NCBI GenBank assembly: GCA_951804985.1
Contig: OX638131.1
Span: forward strand, 106,722,464-106,786,463
Origin: Dryomyza anilis
Lineage: Eukaryota; Arthropoda; Insecta; Diptera; Dryomyzidae
Direction of reading: 5' to 3'
Length of the DNA: 64,000 nt
Notes under the pieces: model-generated
Told to the model about the DNA's origin: nothing
Seen by the model: the letters and a program-made list of their open reading frames with translations, nothing else
Database searches by the model: none
Translations under genes and position numbers: made by a program
Part shown: positions 22,885 to 35,659 of the stretch, one piece after another
Layout: each line of letters opens with the position of its first letter
Position numbering within the stretch: position 1 is the first letter of the stretch

Positions 22885-23935
22885 TAAAATTTGAAAATCA
22901 GAATAACTAAACAAGAAAGATGACGAAAAAATAATGAAGAACTGAAGAAGAAGAAAAAGTAAAAGAATAAGAAGAAGAAAAAGAAGAAGGAAAAGAAGAA
23001 AATGTAAAAAAGAAGAAGAAAAAGAAAATGAAGAAGAAAAAGAAAAAAAAAATGAAGAAGAAGGATAAGGATAAGAAAAAAGAAGAAAAAACGAAAAAAA
23101 TACGAAACAGTAATAAAAAAAGAAGAAGAAGAAAAGGAGAAGAAGAAAAAGAAGAAAAAGAAAAAAGAAGAAAAAAGAAAAAAGAAAAAAAAAGATGAAG
23201 ATGAAGAATAAGTATAGAATAAAAGTAATAGAATAAAAAGAAGAAGAAAAAGAAGAAAAACAGGAGAAGAAGAAAAAGAAGGAGAAAAAGAAGGAGAAAA
23301 AGAAGGAGAAAAAGAAGAAAAGATAAAAATACAAAAAAAAGAAAAAGAAGATAAGGAAGAATAAGAAGAAAAAAGAAGAAGAGAAAAAGAAAAAAAAAAG
23401 GTGAAGAAAAAGTATAAAAAGTAATAGAAAAAAAAGAAGAAGAAAAAGAATAAGAAAAGGAAAAATAAGAAAAACAAAAGAAAAATAACAAAAAGAACTG
23501 TAGAAGAAAATAAAAACGATGAAAAATAACTAAAGAATAAAAAGACTGAACAAGATGAAGAATAATAATGAGAAGAAGAAGAGAAAAAGAAAAAGAAGAA
23601 AAAGTAAAAGCAAAAGAAGAAAAAGTAATAGAAAAAGAAGAAGAAGAAGAATGGGAAAAGAAGAACAGATAAAAAGAAGAAGAAAAAGAAAAGAAGGAGA
23701 GATAAAGAAAACAATATGAAATGAAAGAAATAGAATAAAAAGAAGAAGAAGAAGAAAAAGATGAACAAAAAGAATAAGAAAAAGAATAGAAAAAAGAAAA
23801 AGAACTGAAAATGGAGATATATAACTTAAGAAGAACAGAAAGAACACCTAAAAAGAACTGATGAAGCTTTGAGAAAATTAACTTAAGAAGAAGAAAAAAA
23901 AACAAATTTGTAAAAACTTCGTTTGAACCGAACAT
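22885..23935. repeat. ~1-kb polypurine tract (GAAGAAAAAGAA words)
   Basis: The + strand is almost only A and G for about 1 kb, with scattered T and very rare C. Repeating words are GAAGAAGAAAAAG, AAAGAAGGAGAA and AAAATAGAAAAAG, without a strict period. Minus-strand frames of 195, 296 and 342 codons read out Phe/Ser/Leu strings and are not credible genes. The tract has the mirror symmetry that favours intramolecular triplex formation. Confidence 0.95.
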
Positions 23936-25010
23936 CCAACTTGACTATTTCATTTTTCCAACCTCAGAGCAAAAAGTTTTTTTTTTGTGTTTACAGTTCG
24001 TGTTTGCTTTTTTGATTGATCCATTTTTTTAATTATTCTGTAAATTAAAATTTGATTTTGTATTCTTCGATTTACTAAGTTTCTTTAAAAAGTTTCTGTT
24101 AAGAAGTTTCTGTTAAGAAGTATCTTTGATTTAAGCAGTTTATTTCCCACCGTGTATAAAACTTCATCACCTGCATAAACGCCCCATGAACTTGGGTGTG
24201 TTTGTTGAGCGGTATGTAGTGAGTTTTTTTTTTACACGATACAAAAAAACATCACAGCATGACCGTCGTCACAACGATTACTGTAAGAAATCGAAAACGA
24301 AATCACAAAACAAATTCCCCCCCACGTCTTCTGTGATATGCAGAGGAAACCAGTTCGATGTCAGATTTCTTTAGCATCTTCTTCGTACGTCGTTCATTGT
24401 TGTAAATATCGAAGATATTAAACGCATGAAATGCTCATGAAGAAGATGTTGTTGATGATGATGGTGTTGTTGTTTTTATTTTTGTTGTAGTTATTGCTGT
24501 GCACAACCTTGATGCGTATAAAAAATAGTTTCATCGAACAAAAATCAAGATTTTTTTGTGTTTTTTTTTTTCTTCGATAAGTTTTTTAACTGCATCACTT
24601 CAGCTTTAGCTCAAGCGTTAAACCAACCGCATACATGTTGTTGGCTGCGTATTTCAGAGATACATTCGGCATTCGGTAGTTGCAGCATGCCGCACAAGGG
24701 GGGCTGAATATTGCTGTGCATTTGCAATCTGTTGCTGGTGGCCTGCGTGTGACAGCTCATCTGACGTCGTCATCATCGTCATAACTATCTTCATCATCAG
24801 CTGATGCATTGTTCAATTGCATAAGCAAGTGAAAACCTTTTGAGGTTATTTTTTTGTTAAACGCAACTTAATTTAAAAATGCCTCCTTGAGCCACTTTAA
24901 TTATGTAAAAGTGAAATTTAATGCATTTTATGGTTTTGCGTGTTTTATATTAAATAATTTTTATTATCGGTTTTTGCAATTAATATTACTGAAAAAATTT
25001 AATTATTAGT
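23936..25010. other. Unique sequence of near-normal composition, no gene recognised
   Basis: Includes a TATAAAA word at about 24155, without a convincing initiator downstream. GATGATGATGGTGTTGTTG lies near 24450 and GTCGTCATCATCGTCATAAC near 24765. The 62-codon frame at 24186 (+) shows nothing recognisable. The sequence could be regulatory. Confidence 0.45.
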
Positions 25011-26760
25011 GATTTCCATTAAAATTAAATTTTTAGTTAAAAATTGAATTTTTAGTGAAAAATTGAATTTTTATGTAAAAATTGAATTTTTTAGATAAAA
25101 ATTTAATTTTTCACTAAAATTCAATTTTTCACTAAATATTAAATTTTTAGTTAAAAATTGAATTTCTAGTGAAAAATTGAATTTTTAGTGAAAAATTGAA
25201 TTTTTAGTGAAAAATTGAATTTTTAGTGAAAAATTGAATTTTTAGTGAAAAATTGAATTTTTAGTGAAAAATTGAATTTTTAGTGAAAAATTGAATTTTT
25301 AGTGAAAAATTGAATTTTTAGTGAAAAATTGAATTTTTAGTGAAAAATTGAATTTTTAGTGAAAAATTGAATTTTTAGTGAAAAATTGAATTTTTAGTGA
25401 AAAATTGAATTTTTAGTGAAAAATTAAATTTTTAGTGAAAAATTTAATTGTTAGTGAAAAATTGAATTTTCAGTGAAAAATTGAATTTTTAGTGAAAAAT
25501 TGAATTTTTAGTGAAAAATTGAATTTTTAGTGAAAAATTGAATTTTTAGTGAAAAATTGAATTTTTAGTGAAAAATTGAATTTTTAGTGAAAAATTGAAT
25601 TTTTAGTGAAAAATTGAATTTTTAGTGAAAAATTGAATTTTTAGTGAAAAATTGAATTTTTAGTGAAAAATTGAATTTTTAGTGAAAAATTGAATTTTTA
25701 GTGAAAAATTGAATTTCTAGTGAAAAATTGAATTTTTAGTGAAAAATTGAATTTTTAGTTAAAAATTGAATTTTTAGTTAAAAATTGAATTTTTAGTTAA
25801 AAATTGAATTTTTAGTTAAAAATTGAATTTTTAGTTAAAAATTGAATTTTTAGTTAAAAATTGAATTTTTAGTTAAAAATTGAATTTTTAGTTAAAAATT
25901 GAATTTTTAGTTAAAAATTGAATTTTTAGTGAAAAATTTTATTTTTTAATGAAAAATTGAATTTTTAGTTATAACTTGAACTTGAATTTTAAAAATTGAA
26001 TTTTTAGTTAAAAATTGAATATTTAGTTAAAAAATAGAATTTTTAGTGAAAATTGAATTTTTAGTGAAAATGGAATTTTTAGTAAAAAATTGAATTTTTG
26101 GTTAAAAATTGAAATTTTAGTTAAAAATTGTATTTTTATGTAAAAATTGAATTTTTAGTTAAAAATTGAATTTTTATGTAAAAATTGAATTTCTAGTGAA
26201 AAATTTAATTTTTAGTGACAAATTGAATTTTTAGTTAAAAATTGAATTTTTAGTGAAAAATTTAATTTTTAGTGAAAAATTGAATTTTTAGTGAAAAATT
26301 GAATTTTTAGTGAAAAATTGAATTTTTAGTGAAAATTTGAATTTTTAGTGAAAAATTGAATTTTTAGTTAAAAATTGAATTTATAGTTAAAAATTGAATT
26401 TTTAGTGAAAAATTTAATTTTTAGTTAGTTAAAAATTGAATTTTTAGTTAAAAATTAAATTTTTAGTTAAAAATTGAATTTTTAGTGAAAAATTGAATTT
26501 TTAGTTAAAAATTGAATTTTTAGTGAATAATTGAATTTTTAGTGAATAATTGATTTTTTAATGAAAAATTGAATTTTTAGTGGAATTTTGAATTTGTAGT
26601 GAAAATTTGAATTTTTAGTGAAAATGGAATTTTTAGTGAAAATGGAATTTTTAGTGAAAAATTTAATTTTTTGGATTTAGATTTTTTTATCGAAAAATTA
26701 CAAGTTTTATGAAAAATTGAATTTTTAATGAAAAATTAAATTTTTGGAGGAAAATTTCTC
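25011..26760 (-). repeat. 19-bp satellite array 2 (reverse orientation)
   Basis: About 90 units of AATTTTTAGTGAAAAATTG, the exact reverse complement of the unit in array 1. Homogeneous blocks at about 25145-25420 and 25480-25755 are followed by a block of around ten units with AGTT in place of AGTG (about 25756-25925), then a degenerate right part with mixed variants (GTTA, GGAA) and indels. The arrays therefore share one satellite family but lie in opposite orientation. Confidence 0.97.
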
Positions 26761-27539
26761 AGTTTAATCTATTTTTTTGCCCACGGCAGGCAACTCTATT
26801 CTCTGCCTTACCACATTTGAATAAAACTAATCGTATCTTATAAATTTGTTTATCGCAATAAACTACAGCGCATTAAAACCATTAAGCAAAATAAATAATG
26901 TTTTTTACATTGAATAAAAATCTTGTGCTAATCTCTGAGAGTTAAGGTCACCGCGCGAAATACGAAATACGCAGAGTGAAACCCGACCGACTCAAGTTCA
27001 TGCAACAAAAGTGAAGTTGAACCGGTGCGCTCGCGGTACGTTCGTTAATCAGACGGATGGACGGACGGTCGAATGGACGGTTGGTCTATTCGGCTGGTCG
27101 GTTGGTCGGTCGGTCGTTTTCTCGGTTGCATCTAAAAACAATGAGTATTTCAATGTCAGGCAAAAACAAAACGCATTGCAAACCAAAAGAATATCTCAAG
27201 CGCACGGCACGGCACACTGGCTGCTGAGACGAATAATTGCATTTTAATTATGGCAGCACATGCAGCAGTAGTAGCTCAGGTGGCAACGCTGCACGAAATT
27301 GAGGTTAAGTTCAGTGCGACGAGGATTTTTAGTTTCACTCTGACTTACTTTTGAATGCAGGTTGTTTTTTTTTCGCATGTTGTTGTGTTGTGCTTTTTAT
27401 TTAGCAATTAGCATCTTGAATGTATTTTTCTTAAAGTGGTTAAGGTCGACTGTTATTCAAGTGCAATGCAAGCGGAAAATATTCAAAATTTATTTTATAA
27501 AACTTTTTTGTTCAATATTTTCTGAAAATTAAAAAAAAT
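26761..27539. other. Unique, locally GC-richer sequence with CGGT/GGAC repeats
   Basis: Around 26940-27320 the composition is more balanced, and there is a run of GGACGGAC and GGTTGGTCGGTCGGTCG words (27051-27120). A 78-codon frame (27011-27247, +) crosses these words and is not convincing. It may be a regulatory or untranslated region; nothing is certain. Confidence 0.4.
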
Positions 27540-27795
27540 TAAAATATTAATTTTTCACTAGAAATTCACAAATAAAATTCAATGTTTAACTAAAAATTCA
27601 ATGTTTAATTAAAAATTTAATTTTAAATAAAAATTCCATTTTTCACTATTAAAATCCATTTTTCACAAAAAAAATAAATCCATTATCCAATTTAAAAATT
27701 AAATTTTTCACTAAAAATTATTTTTTTTAATAAAATTCAATTTTCCACTAAAAATTCAGTTTTTCATTCGAAACTTAATTTTCATTACAAAATTT
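27540..27795 (+). repeat. Degenerate 19-bp satellite remnant (forward)
   Basis: About a dozen decayed units (TTTTTCACTAGAAATTCA, TTTTCCACTAAAAATTCA, ATTTTTCACTAAAAATTA) with irregular spacing, in the same orientation as array 1. Confidence 0.8.
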
Positions 27796-28464
27796 CAAAA
27801 ACAAAAAAATATATATTTTTTTCTGTTTCACTTCATATATTTCACCCACATTAATCTTCCTCTACTTGTCATGCCATGCCTTCTTTTTTAACATATTTTC
27901 ATTTAGGCAGCTGCTTTGTCGCTTTTTATCACATTTCCTAGACCGACACACAGCATCAGCTGTTTAGCATATTTTCCAACTTGTTTTTCTTTTAAGTCAT
28001 GTGAATGAATGAACGGCAGTTGTAAACAATTCATGCGTGTGATACCTTTGAAAAATAGGCCCACGTTTAAGTTATTTTTTTTGTTTTTTTTTGTACGACT
28101 ACAACAATAAAAACAACTCAAAAAATTAAAATATTCACTTTTGTTTAAAATTTTTATATACGAAATCTCTAAATGTTATCTTTGGAAATTTTCCTTAGAG
28201 ACTACAAAGAAATTAATTTTTAAATCTAAATTTTAATAGAGATTTCAATAGAAATTTAAAGAAATTCAATGGAATTTATTGTATAATATTAAATTAAATA
28301 TTTGCTCGGAGTTTAAAAAAAACAAAAAAAAAAACAAAATGTAATATTAGAAAATTTATGTCTTGTTTATGGATTATGTTTTTTTTAAATGATAATTTTT
28401 GATCTAAATAAAATAAATTTAAAATTCAGTCTTTCAATTTGCCAAAAAGATATAATCCATATTT
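27796..28464. other. AT-rich sequence, no gene recognised
   Basis: The frame at 27903-28121 (-) is short and featureless. No repeat family was identified. Confidence 0.5.
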
Positions 28465-30135
28465 ATTATGTACTATACCATTTTTATTTATCATGATTTA
28501 CCACACCATATTGTTATTCCATTTTGTATACCATTTTGTTGTATATTGTTCTATGGCATATAATTTTGTTCTCTACCCTTCTATTGTTATATGCCACACC
28601 ATTGCCATGCCATAATAGTTTGTTAGATATCATACCATTTTATTCTCTACCACTCCATTTTGTTAAATGCCGTACCATTTTGTTATATGCCTTACCTATC
28701 GGTTCTATAACACACCATTTTGTTATATGCCCCATTATTTTGTTATATGCCCTACCATTTTGTTATATACCCTACCATTTTGTTCTATACCACACCATAT
28801 TTTTATATGCAATATCATTTCGTTACATGATCTACCATTTAGTTATATGCCATACCATTTTGTTACAATCTTTACCATTTCGTTATATGCCCTATCATTC
28901 TGTTATATGCCATACCATTTTGTTATATGCCCTACAATTCTGTTATATGCCATACCATTTTGTTATATGCCCTACCATTTTGTTATATACCCTACCATTT
29001 TGTTCTATACCACACCATATTTTTATATGCAATATCATTTCGTTATATGACATACCATTTAGTTATATGCCATACCATTTTGTTACAATCTCTACCATTT
29101 CGTTATATGCCCTACCATTCTGTTATATGCCATTCCATTTTGTTATATGCCCTACAATTCTGTTATGCCATACCATTTTTTTATATGCTATACCATTTTG
29201 TTATATGCCATACCATTTTGTTATATTCTCTACCATTTTGTTATATGTCCTACTATTCTGTTTATGCCCTACCATTTTGTTATATGCCACACCATTTTAT
29301 TATATGTAATATGCTCGACCATTTTCATATGTGCCCTACCATTTTTTTCTATAACATTTTTTTTATACCACACCATTTTATTATATGCCATACCATATTG
29401 TTATATTCCATATCATTTTGTTATATGCCATACCATTTTTTACAATCTCTACCATTTCGTTATGTGCCCTACCATTCTGTTATATGCCATATCATTTTGT
29501 TATATGCCCTACAATTCTGTTATATGCCATACCATTTTATTATATGCTATACCATTTCGTTATATGCTCTTCCATGTTGATATATGCTATACCATTTTGT
29601 TCTATACCATATAATTTAGTTATATGCCATACCATTTTGTTATATTCTCTACCATTTTGTTATATGTCCTACTATTCTGTTTATGCCCTACCATTTTGTT
29701 ATATGCCCTACCATTTTGTTATATGCCATACCAATTTGTTCTATACCACACCATTTTATTATACGTCATACCATTTTGTTATATGCTCGACCATTTTCAT
29801 ATGTGCCCTACCATTTTGTTCTATACCATTTTTTTATACCACACCATTTTATTATATGCCATACCATATTATATGCCATATCATTTTGTTATATGTCGTA
29901 CCATTTCGTTATATGCTCTACCATTTTCTTATATGCCATACCATTTTGTTCTATACCATTCCATTTAATTATATGCTATACCATTTTGTAATATTCTCTA
30001 CCATTTTGTTATATGCCCCATCATTTTGATATATGCCCTACCATTTTGTTATATGTCCTACCATTTAGTTATATGCCATCACATTTTGTTCTTTACCGCA
30101 GCACATTGTTATATGCCCTAACATTTCGTTATATT
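28465..30135. repeat. 20-bp minisatellite with higher-order structure, ~80 units
   Basis: The unit is TACCATTTTGTTATATGCCA, with CCC, CAC or TCT variants at the CCA position. Longer segments are repeated. The ATACCACACCATATTTTTAT segment near 28788 recurs 220 bp on (11 units), and TCCTACTATTCTG near 29249 recurs 419 bp on (about 21 units). Because 20 is not a multiple of three and the unit makes no stop in any phase, all three + frames are open for up to 261 codons and read the same Tyr/His/Phe/Val/Ile/Cys/Pro peptide in rotation. I treat these frames as artefacts. The unit contains the dyad TATG-C-CATA. Confidence 0.96.
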
Positions 30136-32061
30136 TTATTATTTTTTACATTTAGAAGTCTTTGTTTTAAATATCTTAGAACTCAATGTAACTTATTACA
30201 TAAATCCTTCATTACTTAGTATTTTTTTTTTTATTATATCAACAATATTCTTTTAAAACAATAAATATTACTAGTGCCCATTAGCTAATGTAAAACTAGA
30301 TCATTTCGTTGTTTTAAAAATAAGAATAGCCTAGAATAATCTTGGCGAATTCTTTTCAAAAGGCCCATTGAAAACCTTGAGTATTCATTTTACATATTTC
30401 TTTTTGTTTTGTATATTTAGTAATTTTTGTTATTTTATTCTTTGGTCTTTGTCAAAGTATAATTGTCATGAATTAAGAGCAACGTGTTGCTGATTTTCAA
30501 TGAATTGTTTTGTTTGTGCTGAGCTAAAAACAAATTATTTCTGAAATATTATTTGGCAAGTGTCAAAATTTGCACTTCGTTGTGTGTGGAAAATATTAGT
30601 AGACTTTTGTAAACAAATACAAATATTTACAAAATAAATGTTCATCTATTTTTAACTATTTTTCAATTTCTACTTCTATTATATAACCTTAAAAAATACT
30701 GTATCAAATTGTAATAAAAATGTAGTAAAAATAAACACATATGTATTTGATTTACGTTTAAATTTAAATGTATTTGTTTTTACACATATATACAAAAGCT
30801 TTACTATATATTTATTTAAAATAACAAATTTTTGGTTTGTTTAAACATCCTGCTATATGTAGCAAAATTACTACATATGCATTTCTTTTTACTACATTCA
30901 AATGCAGCGAACAAATACCTACTACAAAATCTGTAATATTTTGAAAAGAAATGTGTAATACATTGTGTAGTAAAATCAAGTCATATTAATACAAATATAT
31001 TTAAAAAGTATACAATATTTCAAAAAAAATACATTTTTTGTACAATTTGCAGTAAAATCAACTCAAATAAATAAAAATTTAATAAAAAAGTAAAATTAAA
31101 GTATAACTAAATTTTATTTATACCTATTAATTTTAACTATGCTATTTTTGTTGCTGTTGATAATTTTTCAAAATTCAATTAAACTATGATTTATTGATAT
31201 TTCGAAACTTGTGCAAAATTTTAGTAATTTTCACATAGTTCTCAAATAAATCAAAAATAATATTTTATGTCTAGACAGCAGACAACGACAAAGTCGTCAC
31301 CATTATATTTAATGGGTCGGTTAGTTTTGAAATTGCGCATAACCTGACAACGCTGTTTGGCTTTGTAATAATATTTTTAATATTTAAAATAATTAATATT
31401 TAAATAAATTACATTATTTGTCTAATTTATATGCAATTTATATATTATTTATTTTCTTTTGTATCCATTTTTTTTCACTGTAAATACTTAAAATTATTTA
31501 TTTACATTATTATGCCAAAAATAATAGATTCAGTGGAAATAAGAAGAAATATTCAAAAATGTTGTATATTTTCGCTAATATATATCATTCAAACAGCAAC
31601 AGACAGACAGACAATAGTCATTTTAACTGTGAAAATAATAAATTAGTTGCTTTATGTAAATCATTTTATGTGCCAATTATTTAGCTGCTAATTTTAGTAT
31701 TTAGCAATTTAGCTAGTATTCAAAACTTTGTATTCAGTTTCAAAATGCGTTTTAGTTTATTGAAATCTGAAATTATTATTTATATTTTTATGTTATAACA
31801 GTTCGTATTTTATACGACACTTTTATGCAACACTTAGTGCGGTTCTTCACGGCCATTGGTGTAATTAATAAATGGTTTTATGTAATAAAATATGTTTGGA
31901 AGGTCTATATAATTCATTGTAAATGTCTATTATATTACATTAACTGCTGAACAAAAGATTTAACTCATGCATTAAAATACTATTATTCAACTACCTTCAC
32001 ATTAATGAATTTTAAAGCAGCTATAAATGTCGTTTTTTATTTTAAACTATAACTTTAAACA
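30136..32061. other. AT-rich sequence, no gene recognised
   Basis: Mostly unique. Near 30735-30795 there is a weak imperfect palindrome, and around 30850-30975 several TACTACA/TGTAGTA words. A short CAGACAGACAGACAA lies near 31598. No credible coding sequence. Confidence 0.5.
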
Positions 32062-32424
32062 ATGCATTCGAAAGTTGCTATAATAAAAATGCAAACAGTA
32101 GTGCATATTTTTATAAAAATAAGTTGCAAAAAAAGACAAACACTTGAAACCGGAAGTGTTTTCAGTGTTGATGCAAATTATATGTGCTCTGCAGAAACAT
32201 ACGTAATTGTGGGTAAACAAAAAAATGTTAATGACAACAATGTAAATGTTTTAAGTTGCATAAAGTTGATACAAGTTGATGCGATACAAAAAAATAATGA
32301 AAAAAGTGGGATTAATGACACTTTAAACACGAGTAATTGTTGTATTTTTGTTAAAGATATCTTTTGGTTAAATTATATTGAGGACCATTTTCGTTTAAGT
32401 ACTAACTACCATTTTAACTGTTAG
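32062..32424 (+). CDS. Possible small single-exon gene, 120 aa, unknown function
   Basis: A 120-codon frame starts at an ATG in AAACAATGC context and ends with TAG at 32422-32424. Unlike the other long frames in the window, it is not built from a repeat. The peptide is Lys/Asn/Ile/Val-rich with seven Cys. There is no obvious signal peptide, membrane segment or known motif. Base composition is AT-rich like the flanks, and I see no good polyadenylation signal close by. In 64 kb of sequence this AT-rich, one frame of this length can arise by chance, so the call is weak. It has no coding neighbours. Confidence 0.2.
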   Translation: MHSKVAIIKMQTVVHIFIKISCKKRQTLETGSVFSVDANYMCSAETYVIVGKQKNVNDNNVNVLSCIKLIQVDAIQKNNEKSGINDTLNTSNCCIFVKDIFWLNYIEDHFRLSTNYHFNC

Positions 32425-32584
32425 TTTGCCACAGTATATATGGAATTGACGTACTTATTTGAATATTGTAAAAACATCCTAATATATTTGTGTTTATTGA
32501 TGTAATAGTTTTGTTATAACCCAGTAAATTAAAAAAAGTTCATGCTATTTGTGAATTTCTTCATACTATTTATTAATTTATTCA

Positions 32585-33655
32585 GCAATGTTAGAATTTG
32601 TTCATCGATGTTATGAATTGGTTCATCAATGTTATGAATTTGTACATCAATGTTATGAATTTGTTCATCAATGTTAAGAATTTGTTCATCAATGTTATGA
32701 CTTTGTCCATCAATACTACGAATTTGATGAACAGTAAACTAAAAAACAGTAAACAGTCAAAAAAATACTATTTGGTAATTTGTTCATACTATTTATTAAT
32801 TTGTTCATCAATGTTATGAATTTGTTCATTAGTGTTATGAATTTGTTCATCGATGTTATGAATTTTTTCATCCATGTTATGAATTTGTTCATCGATGTTA
32901 TAGATTTCTTCATCAATGTTAAAAATTTGATGAACAATTGATGAACAGTAAACTAAAAAAAAGATGATACTATTTGTGAATTTGGTTCATACTATTTATT
33001 AATTTGTTCATCAATGTTATGAATTTGTTCATCGATGTTACGAATTTGTTCATCGAAGTTATGACTTTGTTCATCGATGTTATGAAATTTTTCATCGATG
33101 TTAAAAAATTTGTTCATCGATGTTATGAATTTTTTCATCAATGTTAAGAATTTGACGATCAATTGATGAACAGTAAATTATAAAAAATACTATATGTGAA
33201 TTTGTTCATCTATTTTATGAATTTGTTCATCGATGTTATGAATTTGTTCATCAATGTTATGAATTTGTTCATCGATGTTATGAATTTTTTCTGAACAGTT
33301 AATTAAAAAAAGTTCATACTATTTGTTAATTTGTTCATATTATTTAATTATTTGTTCATCAATTTTATGAATTTGTTCTTCGATGTTATGAATTTGTTCA
33401 TCGATGTTATGAATTTGTTCATCAATGTTATGAATTTGTTCATCAATGTTATGAATTTCTTCATCAATGTTAAACATTTGATGAACAGTAAATTAAAAAA
33501 AAGTTCATACTATTTGTGAATTTGTTCATAATATTTAATTATTTGTTCATCAATGTTAAGAATTTGATTATCGATGTTATGAAATTGTTTATCAATGTTA
33601 TGAATTTGTTCATCAATGTTATAAATTTGTTCATCAATTTTAAGACTTTGTTATT
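32585..33655. repeat. 21-bp minisatellite with periodic spacer, ~40 units
   Basis: The unit is AATTTGTTCATCAATGTTAT plus G, with CGATG for CAATG in many copies. The array is punctuated by a longer spacer, GATGAACAGTAAACT, then an A run, then TTCATACTATTTGTGAATT. Spacers begin near 32726, 32940, 33165, about 33290 and 33480, so there is a looser higher-order repeat of ~130-225 bp. The in-frame 7-residue peptide repeats (up to 73 codons) on both strands follow from the 21-bp period. Confidence 0.95.
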
Positions 33656-35659
33656 ACGACTCCATTAATCACTAAATTTATCCTATTTATATATTGTTAT
33701 TGTTATAAAATGCAAAATATTCAATGATCAGTTCCCCATTATTACCCGCAAATAATATCTACTACGGATACAACCAGTATAGTATAAGATGGATAAATCA
33801 TCGTATTATTTTCCCTGTTATAACCCGATCAGTTATATGAAGAAGATGATGAGGCAAATTTCTACAATTGAATATTAAAATTTCAGTAAGTGTAAAACCA
33901 AAATAATCAATTCAATTTTCATCGAATTTCAATCGAATTTTATATGAAAATGAACAAACAAAAGAATTTTAATTTAATGTTTTTAATTCAATTATTCGGT
34001 TTCTGAAGTCTTTTTTAATATGTTGCATATATTTTGCTCGCTTCGGAATGATCTTGACAATATATGCCTAAATATAACACTTTTTTTTGTGTAAAATAAA
34101 AAAAAAGAAACTGAAATTGTGAATTTTTCAATATATATTTTTTTGTGTAAAATAGAAAAAAGAAACTGAAATTGTGAATATTTCTTTTTCATTAAACGCT
34201 TTTTCTTTTAAATTAAAAGTGCAATGCATTATAGTTGCTTTCAACTTTGGAAGCCCTTAAGGCTTCAAAAAAAAAAACTCATTTCCTGCAAACAAAAACT
34301 GTACTTAACCTAAATATATTCAACTCACAAAATAAATCCGAAATAATGATGATTAATTCCGTGAAAGAATAAAAACTAACAAAAAGAAAAAAATACCTTA
34401 AATAGTAGAAAGAAAATTAAAGAAAAAAGAAAAAAACTGAAAATAGTCTTTAAACCAAAAATTTCAATTAACTGCCGATTGTATTTTGCTTTCACCTAGT
34501 TATTGTGATGGTCTCAAACATTATATGGTACTCTCAGCATTATACAGTCTGGTACATTATAATGCATTAAATACAAAAAAAGGCCTTCAAAAACATCATT
34601 AGCTTCAACTACAGAACACTCTAGAAAATCTCTGATCACTTAAAGAATACCGTTGAATGCATCTTTGTAGCTTTAAAGCTTTTCGAAAGAGTATTGCGGA
34701 AAACCTATGTCACTCGAATCACATTTGAAAAACATGAAATACTGGAAATTCAATACCAGTCGATGCAATTAAAATTCCGTTCATTCTGGAAGACGAGTTT
34801 TTGATTTTTTTTTTATTTTCTTTTTTTTTATTTTATTTACTCTCATCTTCTTCTTATTTAAACACCCAAGTCATATGATCAGTCAAAGGCAGCCACTAAG
34901 AACAAGAACAACAACAAAGCATAGAAAAAAAACTAAACAGCATCATATGACAAACAACAACAAAAATAAAAACTACTAAAGCAGCAACATCATGAATGCC
35001 AACAACAGCAACATTAGGCTCAAACGCAGCAACATCTACAACTCATTCAAAGTTATTCCGTTGTCTGTCTTGTATACCAATCAAACGTAAATAAAACCAT
35101 AATTTAAATGTAAACAAAAAAAAATCAAGACCACAGAGAAAAAAAAAACAAACAAAAAAAAAAGATAATAATAAAAGAAAAAATAAAATACTAAAGCCTT
35201 CTGAGCAGCAATTGCCGTTAAGAAAAGAACTGCGGTTTAACCACACAATCCGGAATTTACGTATTAAATGCGGAACTCACACCATTTTGCATTGTTTTTT
35301 TTTATGACACATGTTTCTTAATTATTTTATGTGAAATAAGAGAAAAAGTATAAATAATATAAAATAAAAATATACAAAAGAATGCAAAATAAGCAAGCAA
35401 TAAATAAATAAAATATGCAAAAAGGAAGCAAAAGTGGAATGTGCCATTAAAACGTTGTAATAAAATTATGAATTTCAAATGTGCGACAATGTAAAACAAA
35501 ACAATGCAAATGTGAATCATGCGAATTAATTAATTAATGGTATACAGTCTGGTTTTCTATTCTTTGTAATGCTTTTTTACTGGCACGGAAAACAAAAATA
35601 AAAATTCATAGAAAATAAATAGAATATAACATAACATAATACTTTTACTTTTTAGCCGA
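33656..35659. other. AT-rich unique sequence with CAA-type simple repeats, no gene recognised
   Basis: A ~48-bp segment (GAAACTGAAATTGTGAA and the TATTTTTTTGTGTAAAAT part) is repeated in tandem at about 34080-34180. Around 34895-35040 there are AACAACAACA stretches. Minus-strand frames at 35043-35520 are short and hydrophobic from AT bias. Confidence 0.5.

Noticed and set aside
22747..23935. Minus-strand frames of 195, 296, 342 and 105 codons
   Set aside because: They translate a polypurine tract on the other strand into Phe/Ser/Leu strings, overlap in different frames and contain no domain.
24150..24200. TATA-box promoter (TATAAAA near 24155)
   Set aside because: No initiator at the expected distance and no gene follows. 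Such words are frequent in AT-rich DNA.
28524..30219. Several + strand frames of 68-261 codons
   Set aside because: All follow from the 20-bp repeat, which is open in every phase. The peptides are rotations of one another.
32585..33655. CRISPR-like repeat and spacer pattern
   Set aside because: The intervals are copies of the same 21-bp unit and not unique spacers.
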